64,000 nucleotides of DNA from Lamellibrachia columna (lineage: Eukaryota > Annelida > Polychaeta > Sabellida > Siboglinidae). The position numbers and the translations under genes are program-made. The notes beneath the pieces are model-generated. The model worked only from the letters and a program-made list of their open reading frames with translations, was not told the origin of the DNA and searched no databases. The number at the start of each line of letters is the position of its first letter. The stretch's first letter is position 1. The stretch is from NCBI GenBank assembly GCA_963662155.1, contig OY759262.1, forward strand, positions 15,023,782 to 15,087,781, given 5' to 3'. Of the stretch, positions 9,631 to 20,611 are shown in pieces.

Positions 9631-12364
9631 ATAATTGAAAGATTACTTAATTTTCCAGTTTAATTTTACAGGTTATTCATGGATATAAGGAAACATTCAC
9701 AAATAAACTGCATCCTGGCATAAGTATACATTTTTCTTTGAACTTTGCTACAGGAATAGGGCCAATGTGCACATTATTCAACCTATCCCAACTGAGGCTT
9801 ACCCAGTAATTAGTTGCATTTACAAATACATCTTGCTCTACAAGTCTTCACACTGTGTGGCCTTTCAAATGCGGTCAATGCAATTTACATAACAGCTCAA
9901 TTACAATCGTTCAAAAACATCAATAGTGATCATTACAGCACTCCAAACAAAAATAAATTACAATTGCAGGACTTCATAAAAGGTCAGTTTGCCTTGGTCT
10001 ATAGTTTGAGAACAACCACACCATTTTACAAAAAGAAGACTAAATGTACCATTATCTTTTCTCACTGCCTTTTCCATAAACATCAAAACTTCATTATGAT
10101 AATTTATGTTGTTAATTTCTCTCCATAAATCCTAATTTCTTTCAGCATATCTGTCACAGCCAACATCACACTTTATTGTTTAGACGTGCCAGCATGGTCA
10201 ACCTGCAAATGTTTAAATATTTATTTTATAATTTGTCTGTCACCACCAGACAGTATCAAAGCACAAAGCAGACGTTTCCTACAACTAACAATATTGGCTT
10301 CTTGTCTTCAGCCAACAGCTAATTACTGCATGCCCTGAAGCAACCAGAAAAATAAACATTTTAAAGTCTGTGACTAATTATACATTAGCATAGCTGGAGA
10401 AAGCTAGTTTTTTGGGTGCTGGACAAGTTGCTTTCAATAAGATAAAACATGTGTTACCCAGATTACTAATTTAATTTACTAATATAATTCACAACCGCAT
10501 GTGACAATTTCTATGAAAAAAATATTCTGAAGCTATGTATGGAATGGGAATTCAGATGGCATCTATGCAGAAACAGCTGATTCAGATAATATGACTGTCA
10601 ACTCTCCAATCTCAATGTTTAATGCAACATCGTCATAATGTTGTTCGCAACAAGTTTGTGTGGTGTAGTTTTTTAGTCAAGTCTTAGCAAGCTTTAGTCT
10701 AAAGTATTAGTAATTTCTTCAGTATTATATTATCATTCTTAGTAGTTTTATTACTGTATTAGTCAATATTTATATTCTTTAGCCATAGCATTTTAGTCAA
10801 ATGCAAACACTGCATAACATGGTCTTACTCTGAATATGAGCATCTAAACAATGTTTATTATTATTAAGTTGTTATTTACATCACTACTGTCTACTTGAGG
10901 GTTGGTACTTGTAGGATGTCTATATAAATTATAACAGATGAACTATCAGTATCACATGATTGAAAACTGCATTTACAGATGCAACAATGGTGTAACATGT
11001 TTAGAGTGCATTTAATTAAGAAAAAACCCATTTAGTGGTTGTTATTTTCACATGATTTTAAACGACACATGAACATCATATTAAAATACTGCCCAGTAAA
11101 TAAAAATGATTTGGAATGTCACCGAAAGTTTATTAAATCACAGAACATGTGTAGGAATATTTGTACAACTGTAATTTAATGCTTTTCACAGGTTTCTGAA
11201 GACTGACAGTATTTTCCACTTAATGCAAGCAAAAGCAAAAACTACTTGATGCAGTCAAAAGTTCCATTTGCTAATACCACATCAAATAAATATTATCTAA
11301 TTTTGTGGAGAATACAATGTTGGGCCACGCGTCATCTAGCTAACTCTCTGTGTGAAATTAGTCATGTCATGTCACACCACAAAAACAAAGTTCTAACCAC
11401 TACACTATCACGTGAAATTAGTGGGGTATGGTAGTGTACTTGGTTAGAAATAGTGATGGGATTCCAGTGGTTTAACAAGATTGTTGTCCAAGACAAAAGC
11501 CCAGATGGCTAGTGGACAAAGAAGCAATTGGCCTCTTGAAAAAAATTTGTTCCCCATCTATGTGTTACCCATCCTCCTGAGATACGTGTCAACCTTGTTT
11601 TTAAACATATTCATGCTGCTAGCCTTTACACAATCTGTAGATAATTTATTCCATTCATTTACTATCCTCTGTGATAATGAGTACTTCCTGATATCCAATG
11701 TACACTGACCTTTCTACTAATGTTACCTCATGTCTCCTAGTTCTACTATATTTCTTGAGTGAGAAAAAATGTCTATCAATATTTTCATACCCATTCAATA
11801 TCTTAAAAACTTAAATTTTATCTCTTCTTAACCTATAAGGGTTGTCAAACCCCATTCTTTTAGGCATTCTTCATAACTAAGGACTAAGGTATATCAACTC
11901 TGGAATAATTTTAGTTGCTCTCCTCTGTATTTGTTCAAGCGTATCTATATCCTCCTTACAATATGGTCTCCAAGCAAGAGTTTTTTCCTTATGTTATATT
12001 TCTCCTAATCAACCCAAGAATGTGATTACCATTTGAAGCTGCAATACCAAACTGCTCTGAAACTTTCATATCAGCACTTATTGCTACTCCTATTGTAGTC
12101 CTAAGTCATTTTCTTTTATGGTGATACCTAGAACAACATCTCCCATTTTATAGTTTACATCCCAGTTCCCGTGTCCTGTGTGTAGGCATTCACATTTCCC
12201 AAAACTTAATAACATCTGCCATTTTTCAGACCATTTAACTAATTTGTCTAGATCATTTTGTAAATGTTGTTTATTACCATCATCATCATTAACCTTTCTA
12301 AGCACTTTTGTGTCATCTGCAAATTTCAGTGTGTTTCTTGTTATATTATCGTCCAAGTTATTGA

Positions 12365-12411
12365 CATATATATATATATATATATATATATGTATACTAT
12401 ATATATATATC
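12365..12411. repeat. (TA)n microsatellite
   Basis: TA dinucleotide tract with one short interruption, grown inside the LINE reverse transcriptase region. Confidence 0.95.
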
Positions 12412-12764
12412 CTAATACTGACCATTATGGTCCTCACTCAAAACTGATTTCCAGTTTGAAACCCCCCCATGTACTACAACACGCTGTCTTCTGTCAGTCA
12501 GCCATTTTTCTATCCAGTCAATTATGCCATCCCTGATACCAAGGGCTTTTAATTTAAGTGGTAGTCTTTTATATGGCACTCTGCTTTCTGTAAATCTAAG
12601 AAGACATTTACTGGTGATCCCTTGTCTATCCACTTAGTGATTTCTTCCAAAAACATAACATATTTGTTAAGCCTAACCCCGCTTTTAAAAATCCATGTCG
12701 AGAACTTGAGATGGTTTAATAATTTATGCCTAACAAGAAAGTTCATCATATGGTTTTTAATTAA

Positions 12765-13388
12765 CCCATTAGGCCCCAGGATTTTATTAAAACATGCCAC
12801 CACGTTCCCAGGATTTCTGGCAAATTTTGAGCGATTTTACCTCCTTGTGTTCAAAAATCTGTAGAAAAAACTATTCAATATTGACAATTACAAGTTGTGT
12901 TTATTTTGAAGAGTAGTAATTTCTCCACATGCATGTATACATAGAAATAGGATATATTAATAAAATGTTGACATTTGATCACAATTTGCAAAGACAAAAT
13001 AGTACATTTGTTAAAACTTTGAAAGTTGCGACTGACATTTGACAATGATCCCATGCTATAACCCTATGCAGCTCAGCGAAGAAAATGTAGCAATTGCACC
13101 ACTAAAAATATTATTAAATTCTGATGGTTATTTTTCAGGTTACACCATATTTTATCATGACAAATATAGAAATAAAAATTTTCAAGATAGCGTGAACAAA
13201 ACTGATGAAAATCAAGATTTCCGAAAGGGCAACAACACATGCACATAACAAGCTGTTGTTGTTGCAAAATTTGGTAGCGTTTAATTCAGTAGTTATTCGC
13301 CAGGATTTTTTTTAATAGAGGGTCCTGTATGCGGCCGGTGGCGGCCGTTCCAGGACTGCACAGAGCGGCCGGCCGCGGCCATTACGGG
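12765..13388. mobile_element. piggyBac-like non-autonomous element (624 bp) with TTAA target site
   Basis: The element starts CCCATTAGGCC right after TTAA (12761-12764) and ends GGCCATTACGGG right before TTAA (13389-13392). Ends of CCC...GGG type beside a TTAA duplication are the mark of piggyBac elements. If the element and one TTAA are removed, the LINE reading frame on the minus strand becomes continuous (EERL-type joint: L-E-R-L-I-K-N-H), which proves a clean insertion. The inside has no transposase ORF; the right end is very GC-rich, with several GGCCG blocks. The TIRs are short and imperfect, so the superfamily call is inference. Confidence 0.8.
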
Positions 13389-15346
13389 TTAACCTTTCTA
13401 GTAATTTACAAATCACTGATGTTAAACTCATTGTAATTCTCTAACTTATTTCTCAAACCCTTTTTAAATAATGATATGATGTTTGCTTCTTTTCAATAAA
13501 AAGGAACCACTCCCTCTTTCTACTGCCATGCTGAACACTCTTATGTCTTGCAAGTGGTATACTAATTTGTTCTATTGTTTCCATTAGTAGTTTTGGCAGA
13601 ATTCCATCCACATGATCCACTCCAGGTGATTTATTATCCTTCACTGCCTTTATTTTCTTAGTTACCATTACTGGAGTTACAACTGATAATCAGATTTAGC
13701 CTCCTGAAATTTCGCATCTGGAACTGGCAATGAATTTATATCTTCTTTGGTGAACACTGAATTTAAGTAACCATTTAGGTCTCCCACCATTAAAAAACCT
13801 TGTGACATTTCCAGCACTGTCTTCTAGTGGTCCAAACTTGTCTCCTACGTTTTGTTTACTCCTGACATATGCATAAGAAATCTTGTAGTCATTTTTTATG
13901 TCACATGCTAATTTTTCTTCATAGCTTCTTTTAGATTTTCTAATTTCAGTCATAGCTGTATTAAGTGCCTCTTTATAAATTGTGTAGTCTTCATCCTTTC
14001 CGGTACGTCAGTAAACCCTTCACATAGTTTGCTTGTATGCTATTTTTTTAATACCTTCTTTTGGCAAGTGTTTCTTTCTATACAGTTGTCCTTGTTTTTT
14101 CAAGGGAACAAATTGATCAATCATAGTGATGGAATTATAAGAATGTACAGCTTTCGCACAGCAACTGCAGCATGGTTGGATGCTTCAATAGAAGTTGAAA
14201 TGGTTTTAGTGTGAGCAGGTCTGCTACATGGGGCAAAGTGTACCGCACTCTGAGTAATGATTATTAGACTTAGAGGGCATTACCTCAGGGCACTGTATAA
14301 AATGAACGCTTTGCGATGTGTGACTAATACAGACTACCCATCATTGTATATGCATTTCAGTCTGAATTAAAGAATTGAATGAAAAATGTTTTGCACATAG
14401 TTGTGGTCTTTTCTTACCTAATCATGAAACTTGCTCAGCACTTAAATTCTACTTGCATAATTCTACTCATGTATAAAATGCTATCTAGATAATACCTATG
14501 CACATCTTATATATTTATTAAAAAGCAACGTCAACTAAAATAATAAGCTGAATCAGTGAATATTTTTACAAATTTGCCAGAAACACTGTGAAATGTACAT
14601 TAGGCTCTACATCTGTGGGCAAGGTAGTCTTGTGCCACGAGGACCTGAGACTGGGTTTCACAAGCACGTGTTGGTGTGATCTTGACTAATTGTCTCATAA
14701 ATTCTGCACATATGGTGAAGCTTAGCACTAAAACAATTAACGTATAATATAGTCAAAGTTACGGGTACTGATTATTGTGTATCATATAATGCAAATAGAC
14801 ATATTCGTATGATCAGAAGTGGCCGTTTTCAAGGTTAGGTCAGGAAGTACAGAATCACATCAAAGCACCCAACAAACAGGACTCAGGAGGCATAGTGACA
14901 ACAAGATTATGACAATGGACTGTTTGGAGTGGAGGGTACCCAGTCTTGGAATCTCACGTACTATTCTGAGCCCGACGACCAACCCACGGGCACGGCGCAC
15001 TGTTTGAATTTTCAAATTTTAGTCGACAATATGTTACAGTGTCTGTAGGCTTACATACTCACTGTGGCTTATTTCGTGTGTACGTTTCACGCCCCTCTAT
15101 AAGTATTACCGATTAAAGCATTGGGAGTTACAAGAATACATCCAGTGACGTGTTGGCGATGAAGCTTTGGACCCCTAACTCGACATTTTGTATTCTTAGT
15201 TATGCTAGCAGACAGCGTAACGCATTTACTCTGAACAGTAGCCAAACTGTGCCGACTACAATGTCACTATTATTATTAGAAGGGATGCAAGAGGTAAAGG
15301 TATTTTATTTTCATGAACTGTTGTCATGCAGCCAGTAAATAGTTAC

Positions 15347-15398
15347 CTGGTGAACTGAATTTCGTCGGATGACCCGACTTTCTTTCGGAAGTAGCCAT
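15347..15398 (-). CDS. atl: Atlastin, first coding exon
   Basis: On the minus strand, AACATGGCT gives an ATG at 15398 with A at -3 and G at +4. The frame reads MATSERKSGHPTKFSSP and then one base (phase 1) before the donor CAG|GTAACT. Atlastin exon 2 at 6861 requires exactly phase 1, so the joint is in frame (SSPV-SADGRK or SSPA-DGRK). Atlastin N-termini before the GTPase domain are short, variable and serine-rich, as here. Homology alone cannot confirm 17 residues; the support is start context, donor, phase and position next to the CRE promoter. Confidence 0.7.
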
Positions 15399-15414
15399 GT
15401 TGACTTTTGAAATC

Positions 15415-15422
15415 TGACGTCA
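15415..15422. promoter_or_regulatory. CRE palindrome 1
   Basis: Exact TGACGTCA, 17 bases upstream of the atlastin ATG on the minus strand, so it may lie in or beside the atlastin 5'UTR. Binding by CREB/ATF-type bZIP factors is expected from the motif. Confidence 0.65.
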
Positions 15423-15451
15423 CGCGCACTCCCATCTTGCAATTGGCCTCG

Positions 15452-15459
15452 TGACGTCA
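15452..15459. promoter_or_regulatory. CRE palindrome 2
   Basis: Exact TGACGTCA, 37 bp from the first CRE, with an inverted CCAAT box between them. Confidence 0.65.
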
Positions 15460-15759
15460 TGTACTATATGGAACCGGTTCACAATTTGACGTAGTACGCG
15501 AATTAGTACACAAACGTGTTCCATGACTGATAAATTGACATGTTTAGCGGGGTTAAAACTACATCATTTATTATGCGTAGTGTTAAACGACGATTGTAAA
15601 TATGCTACATATTTATCAGTCATTTGAAGTTAGTTTTCCATAGGTCGACGTCCTGTCACTCACGTTGACAGCTCTGGCGAATGAGTACGGCGTGACGCGG
15701 TTTTAGAGTAAATACGTATCTAGCAACTTCTCAATATTGTATTTTTACGTTGTTTGAGT

Positions 15760-15813
15760 AGTATATTTTGCACCACGCATTTGGCGCACCAGAGATATAC
15801 CGACAGACATCAG
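15760..15813 (+). other. TRERF1-like: Probable 5'UTR exon 1 of the TRERF1-like gene (5' end not determined)
   Basis: The sequence ACAGACATCAG is followed by GTAAGTAAAT at 15814, an optimal donor, on the plus strand just downstream of the CRE promoter. The first coding exon has a good acceptor at 17343, giving an intron of 1.5 kb. No ATG-led frame in this stretch joins usefully to the next exon, so it is most likely non-coding. The start shown is arbitrary. Confidence 0.5.
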
Positions 15814-17343
15814 GTAAGTAAATGCAAAAAGTAACGTTTCCTGATTGCTATGAATGCATTTTTGCGCTGCTTGCGTTACAATATACTGCAGAAATGTGCC
15901 TTTATTCAGGGTGGGGGTGGTGTCGGCTGTCGTCTGTCGGTCGCGACCGAAAAAGAGGAGGTTGGTCCAAACGCTGCACCGGCGGCTAAAAAAAAATTGA
16001 AGGTTATCTCTGCATCAGTGGGGTATTGTTTGACTGTGAATTAATAGAATGCAATGAATTGATGCAATAAAACTTTGGGACTTTTTATTGCAATAAGCTA
16101 CTTCGGTGCGTGTTGGCTGTTGGGATTTTCAACGTGACTCGTAAACTGTCAGTGTCAATCTTGGGGTCGGCGTCACGTTTTCGTTTCATGCATGTTGTAT
16201 GTGTGACTAAAATGACTTGCACATGCATGCACGTGATCCATATTTATGGCAGTTGAACCGTTTTAGCATTCGTGCGGCTATTTCCTGCACGTTTGCGGCG
16301 ACCCGTCTCTGTGACCTAAATATGAGAGACGCACGGCCAGTGCTCCTAATAAAGCGTGGAATGACCTCGGCCGCTGTCCTGGGCAGCCCCGTGTAGTTCT
16401 AGTTGATCCACCAGGCGGCAGCACCTGCATTCACGTGTTCGTTAAACGTCAGCTTTGGGAATTTGTACCGTGAGGGATGGTCGCGATTGGTGATCACGAC
16501 GCTGTTTAATTCGGCCTCTATCGCAGTCATTTGACGTCTCGTGGGTATTGCTACCACGGCGACCTAGAAGACGCCGGACCGTGTGTTGCCTGTAGCTCCA
16601 TTGATGGGAGAGATTACGGGCAAGGTCAAGGCCAGTGGCCCTATACAATGATGGTGGTGATGATGCTTGTGGTGGAAGAAATATGATGAGTAGATCTGCA
16701 TACGCCCACGTTCTTATTGTGGCTGATTGTCGCAGCACTGCCGGTTCCCTGGATAAGTAGCACCACACACACATGGGATAGTCAACACATCCAGACAGTA
16801 ATCATGAAGAAGGTAGTGTTTGTTGTTGGTGGTGATAGTGCATCAACAAATGTCAAATGATCACACATTTATAACCCCCTTTTTGAATAGCCCACATGAC
16901 AACATTTATTATATAGTAGCAAATTCTCAATCCATGCTGTTGTACCCATATGTTGATGATGTGTACAGAAATGTACGTTCTGTTAATATTGCGGCAGATG
17001 GATCTGATTTCTGTGGTTCACCAACTGATTCTGGCACAGCTCCATTTCATGTGTCTAGCTGTTACCACTACTGCCAAATCACATTTCTTGACTATTTTTG
17101 TGTGCCATTAACAACGACTTTGGCAGATAACACAGGTTGCGGGTAGACAGAATAGAAAAACTGAAGATTTACCACATGGGGAGATTACTGGTAGCCACAT
17201 AACTTAACTTTTTCACTGGTACGCAAACATGTGGTGGCATACAAGAGAATGAAATGCCTTGATCCAGAATGTGGTTTATTCGTGTGTACACTTATACATT
17301 GTCTGTACTGTTTTGTTGATTCTGTTTGATCTCTTTGTTTCAG
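15814..17343. other. Intron 1 of the TRERF1-like gene
   Basis: Bounded by donor GTAAGT (15814) and acceptor TTGTTTCAG (17343). ORFs of 110 and 108 codons occur at 16442-16774 (minus) and 16820-17146 (plus), but neither has a motif I recognise. No RNA gene seen. Confidence 0.5.
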
Positions 17344-18295
17344 ATACTGCTCTCAAAGAAGCGACATGTAACATTCTGGTCTAACAACCCAACGATGCCA
17401 GCAGGATTTCAACCCTTGCCCATGTTACCACCAAAGTCACACATTATGGATAACAACAACTACCACCACCACGGTCATCCGTCACTGTCGGTGTCACAGC
17501 ACATACCAAAGTCACCAAAATTAATCAGTAACGCCTCCACCAGTGTGGCGTCAGTGAATTACAGCATGCTCCCTCCACCGGTGCCGCTTCCCAGTCATAT
17601 CAACAATCAGCACTCTCATCAGCAACATTCACCGTCACTGGGGAATACCCAAAATGCCACAGGATCCTATCATGGGCCATATCAGGCGACACAAAATGTC
17701 TTCCAGTTTTCGGATGTTCATTTTGGCATGCATGATTCGGAGAAGATGGCTAACCTTGCCCACAGCACGCCAAATCAATCGCCCATCAACCTGAGCCAGT
17801 ACAACAAGGCAATCACGAATCCAAATGAGTCGAAGGCAGGTGTCACCATGGTGAGCTTGCCCAATGAACGTGTACCTGACCCAATGTTGGTTGTATCATC
17901 ATCGTATCAAGACGTACAGTCAAGTCCACCATCTTCGTCATCACCAGCATCATCATCGCACAGTTTATCTAGTGTACAGGTAGTTCGACTGCAGACGCCA
18001 GATACAATGCTAAGTGCAATCAACTACAATGAAAATGAGATGTTACACGACAACAGTTTTGATGTGCCTGGTATGGACGACACTTTACTGAATACAATGC
18101 CAGCCGCAAGCACACTGAATCCAACAACATCATCGACGTTTGATTTGTTTGACAGTGGCAACATTCCGGATTATAGCATGGACAGTCAGCAGGATTTGCA
18201 GCTGTCGCCACAGTCATTCACCGATCCCTCAAATACATTTGGATTGTCTGAATCTTCAACTGGCTTGTCGCTGGATGACCACAGAAGTCCTGCAG
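17344..18295 (+). CDS. TRERF1-like: TRERF1/ZNF541-family protein, first coding exon (N-terminal low-complexity region)
   Basis: Open throughout from acceptor TTTCAG (17343) to donor GCAG|GTAAGC (18296), ending in phase 1. The likely start is ATG 17395 (MPAGFQPLPMLPPKSH); the 17 codons above it are also open, so an upstream coding start is possible. About 300 residues, rich in S, P, N, H and Q with few hydrophobics. It looks intrinsically disordered, like the N-termini of TRERF1 and ZNF541. Acidic/serine stretches near NENEMLHDNSFDVPGMDDTL and SQQDLQLSPQSFTDP resemble activation-type or cofactor-binding peptides (inference). It is assigned to the gene because its phase-1 end joins the zinc-finger exon at 55917 in frame, reading SPAG-TSTNSSP. 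Confidence 0.82.
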
Positions 18296-18542
18296 GTAAG
18301 CTGGATTAATTTTATTGGCCTAATAAAAAAATTGTGTGTACTACACACATGGCACTGTTAATTATCAAGTTATCACTTCCTTGGGGTTGGACCCCATCGC
18401 CACCTTCTGCAGGAAGAAGTTGTAGAAAATGTAGAGGCTTCCCAGCACTTCTTCCTGGAGCTGTGGTTAATCATATGGTAGCCTGATCACATATGTCAGG
18501 TTACCTCACAACCTACATGTATGGCTGTAGTTTTGTAGCACC

Positions 18543-18771
18543 TTGGGTACCACAAGAGCCCCATACACTCAGAGTAACACTCTCACTTCATCTGCTTTGG
18601 ATCAATGCACAACACCAAAGGCAGCTGGATGGTGGTACTTTGACAGCACTGATTTTGGTTTCATCCACACAGACTTCCCACTTTATAACTTCGAAGGCAA
18701 ACATGGCCTGAGGGCCAACCTGCCTTTAAACTTCACCATCGGCTCGTCAATTGATGGTTACATGATTATCA
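18543..18771 (+). other. Unidentified exon-like ORF
   Basis: The plus frame starting with LGTTRAPYTQ continues through KAAGWWYFDSTDFGF and FPLYNFEGKHGLRANLPLNF to SIDGYMIIR. It has protein-like composition and ends exactly at a donor-like ATCAG|GTATGT (18772). A second stretch, 18962-19078 (MSEEASRMIHIDNVKHLDGV...), sits between acceptor-like TTTTGCCAG and donor-like GCAG|GTACTG, but its phase does not fit the first. I do not recognise either. They may be remains of a captured gene piece, or chance. Confidence 0.2.
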
Positions 18772-19286
18772 GGTATGTACACACTTTTGACAGAGTGGTC
18801 AGAGTATTAGTGTACATAGCTTTCATGTCTACAGGATATCGTTCAGCAGGCTTGACAGTCCTATCTTGAAGATATCTACACAGTAGACCAAATTTATTTT
18901 CAGACAACATTGCGTAATGTTATCTTTTGATCCACTTTTGATCCACTTCCTCTTTTGCCAGTATTTAAAAAAATCATGTCTGAGGAAGCTAGTCGCATGA
19001 TCCACATTGATAACGTCAAACATCTCGATGGTGTCGACTGTGATAAGGTTGCCAGAGTGGGGCACGTGGCTGTGGCAGGTACTGTTATCAGTGATGGTTC
19101 ATCATTCGACCATTCTTGTCCACATTTCACTGGTAAAGAAAAGTTTGAAGTATTTAGTAAATGGGCAATGTTGCCAAATTGTCAACCTTACCATATTTTG
19201 TTCAGATTTGGTTTATCTACATAAATAGGGTACCATTTTTGAAGATAAACGTTTGTACTAAAGGGAAACAGGATGGATGTATCAAT

Positions 19287-20176
19287 CAGATCTGGGGTCG
19301 AAGTACTCAGTACTCATACTCGTAAAAATTATGGTCATATACTCGTGCTCATGTTCAGTGTACTCAGATTTTACGAGTACATCTGAGTACTTTTTCAATA
19401 TGATATTGTGAAAATTATTTAATTTCTTATTTTATCAAATCATTAACAACTACAACAATAATTTCAAGAAGTATGGTAGCAAATTATATTACCTGCATAT
19501 GAATCAGATTTTTTTTGTATGTATGTCCTTGCATGCATCTTAGCTGAGTTATATATGTTTTCTAATACAGGATCATTAAAAACACTTTTACTATGTAAAT
19601 TGTATTGCAATAACCATAATATTAATTGCAATGTAATAGCCCCTGATTTGTAATAATTATTATTGTTACATTTAGTAGATGTGGTTTCTTTTTTACTTGG
19701 TATTGATGAGTTTTCACAAATTCACACCATGGATCACTTTTCTGCACATTGAATACACTGAAGCCACAAAGGCTATGCTTCAAGAGGCAGCATCTTTTGA
19801 TTCTTTTTCCAGTCAGAAACCCCTGGTTCATATCCATAGTTTTACTAATTACCATTCCAGGCCATGATCCTTAGTATTTGTTTAATTAAGCCAGGAAGTC
19901 CATCCAATAAGCCCATAATGAAAGGGTCATGCTCTCACAAGTGACAGTGCTAAGTACTGCTAGCTGAGTCTTCTTCTTCTGAAGACGTTTTGTGACTCAA
20001 GTCAGACAGCCTGCACCAGTATTGTTTGGTGCCAGTTTGTAGTGTGGTTAAAGTATAAAGGGGATATTGAGCCATGGTCATTGGCAGGTGTTAATCCACC
20101 CTCTCAACAAACATTAGTTGTGGACTTGTGGTCACAACATGCCTAACAGTGTTCATTGATTCATATATATAACCAT

Positions 20177-20222
<46 letters not shown>

Positions 20223-20611
20223 GGTTATATTTCTTTATTTCTTTTCTCTTGTTATGTTGTGCTATAAAATGTATTTTGAAAAGTGTTTTCAATTTAAATA
20301 CATTTTAACCCATATATATGAATGCACACCCTGAACATTTGCATTTGAATGCAAATCGCACCTTTGAATAGAATCCAACCCCCAGTTTGGTCCCAAACAT
20401 AAAGAGGTTTTTTACAGTTTTCCTCATAAAAAAGTCTGATCAACTGCCATTGCATAGTCAACCCTTCCTGAATTATATAAATTCACAATGATTGTTTTTA
20501 ATGTTATTACTATACAGAGTTACTATAATATCATACAAGATATACTCGTACTCATGGAAATGTATTTGTACGTACTTTACTCGTGAAAAAATGTACTCGG
20601 GCCCAGATCTG
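19287..20611. mobile_element. Non-autonomous hAT-like element (1325 bp) with 8-bp target-site duplication
   Basis: The left end reads CAGATCTGGGGTCGAAGTAC; the right end, reverse-complemented, reads CAGATCTGGGCCCGAGTACA. Both sides carry the identical 8-bp flank GTATCAAT (19279-19286 and 20612-20619). An 8-bp duplication and CAG-type ends with AGTAC-rich subterminal repeats fit the hAT superfamily. The inside holds a (TA)n tract flanked by an inverted repeat (AACCATTAAATATA and its complement) and no transposase. Confidence 0.9.
20180..20221. repeat. (TA)n microsatellite inside the hAT-like element
   Basis: Pure TA tract flanked by inverted ATATAACCATT / AATGGTTATAT. Confidence 0.95.

Larger units (their letters stand above)
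11468..14005 (-). mobile_element. Decayed CR1/Jockey-like LINE, copy 2
   Basis: Same family as 8442-9630, in reverse. Reading the minus strand from 14005: KEALNTAMTEIRKSKRSYEE, then YAYVRSKQNVGDKFGPL, then DNKSPGVDHVDGILPKLL (start of RT), LIKNHMMNFLVRHKLLN, ITKWIDKGSPVNVFLDLQKA (motif A), WLTDRRQRVVVHGGVSNWKS, LKFADDTK (catalytic ADD), and the C-terminal part with many breaks. The 3' end is at about 11468. A (TA)n expansion at 12365-12411 replaces the PQGS region, and a TTAA-flanked element (12765-13388) splits it. Multiple stops make it dead. Confidence 0.88.
6862..15346. other. Intron 1 of the atlastin gene
   Basis: About 8.5 kb between the two atlastin exons. It holds a SINE copy (8105-8335), a plus-strand LINE (8442-9630), a minus-strand LINE (11468-14005) and a TTAA-flanked insertion inside that LINE. 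I see no gene in 6870-8100, 9640-11460 or 14010-15340; the small ORFs there have no recognisable motif. Confidence 0.75.
6647..15398 (-). other. atl: Atlastin gene model, 5' part (two coding exons)
   Basis: Gene-level entry. Coding exon 1 (15398 down to 15347) joins exon 2 (6861 down to 6647) across an intron of about 8.5 kb, phase 1, giving 89 residues with no stop and a phase-0 end. The intron begins GTAACT and ends GCAG, and exon 2 ends with donor GTGAGT. The rest of the GTPase domain, the three-helix bundle, the two membrane segments and the C-terminal helix are outside the window. Its start lies in the same spacer as the start of the TRERF1-like gene, in the opposite direction. Confidence 0.8.
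15399..15759. promoter_or_regulatory. Probable bidirectional promoter of atlastin and the TRERF1-like gene
   Basis: This spacer lies between the atlastin ATG (minus) and the first donor of the TRERF1-like gene (plus). It has two perfect CRE palindromes with an inverted CCAAT box (ATTGG at 15442-15446) between them. It is richer in CpG than the flanks and holds further ACGTC/TGACG half sites (near 15488 and 15645). Transcription start sites cannot be placed exactly. A CCAAT box flanked by CREs is a common core of TATA-less housekeeping promoters. Confidence 0.6.

Noticed and set aside
10670..10800. TTAGT/TTAGTC-rich stretch as interstitial telomere repeat
   Set aside because: Not a regular hexamer and not tandem; AT-rich drift.
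16442..17146. 110- and 108-codon ORFs in intron 1
   Set aside because: No recognisable domain, no splice context; chance length in this base composition is plausible.
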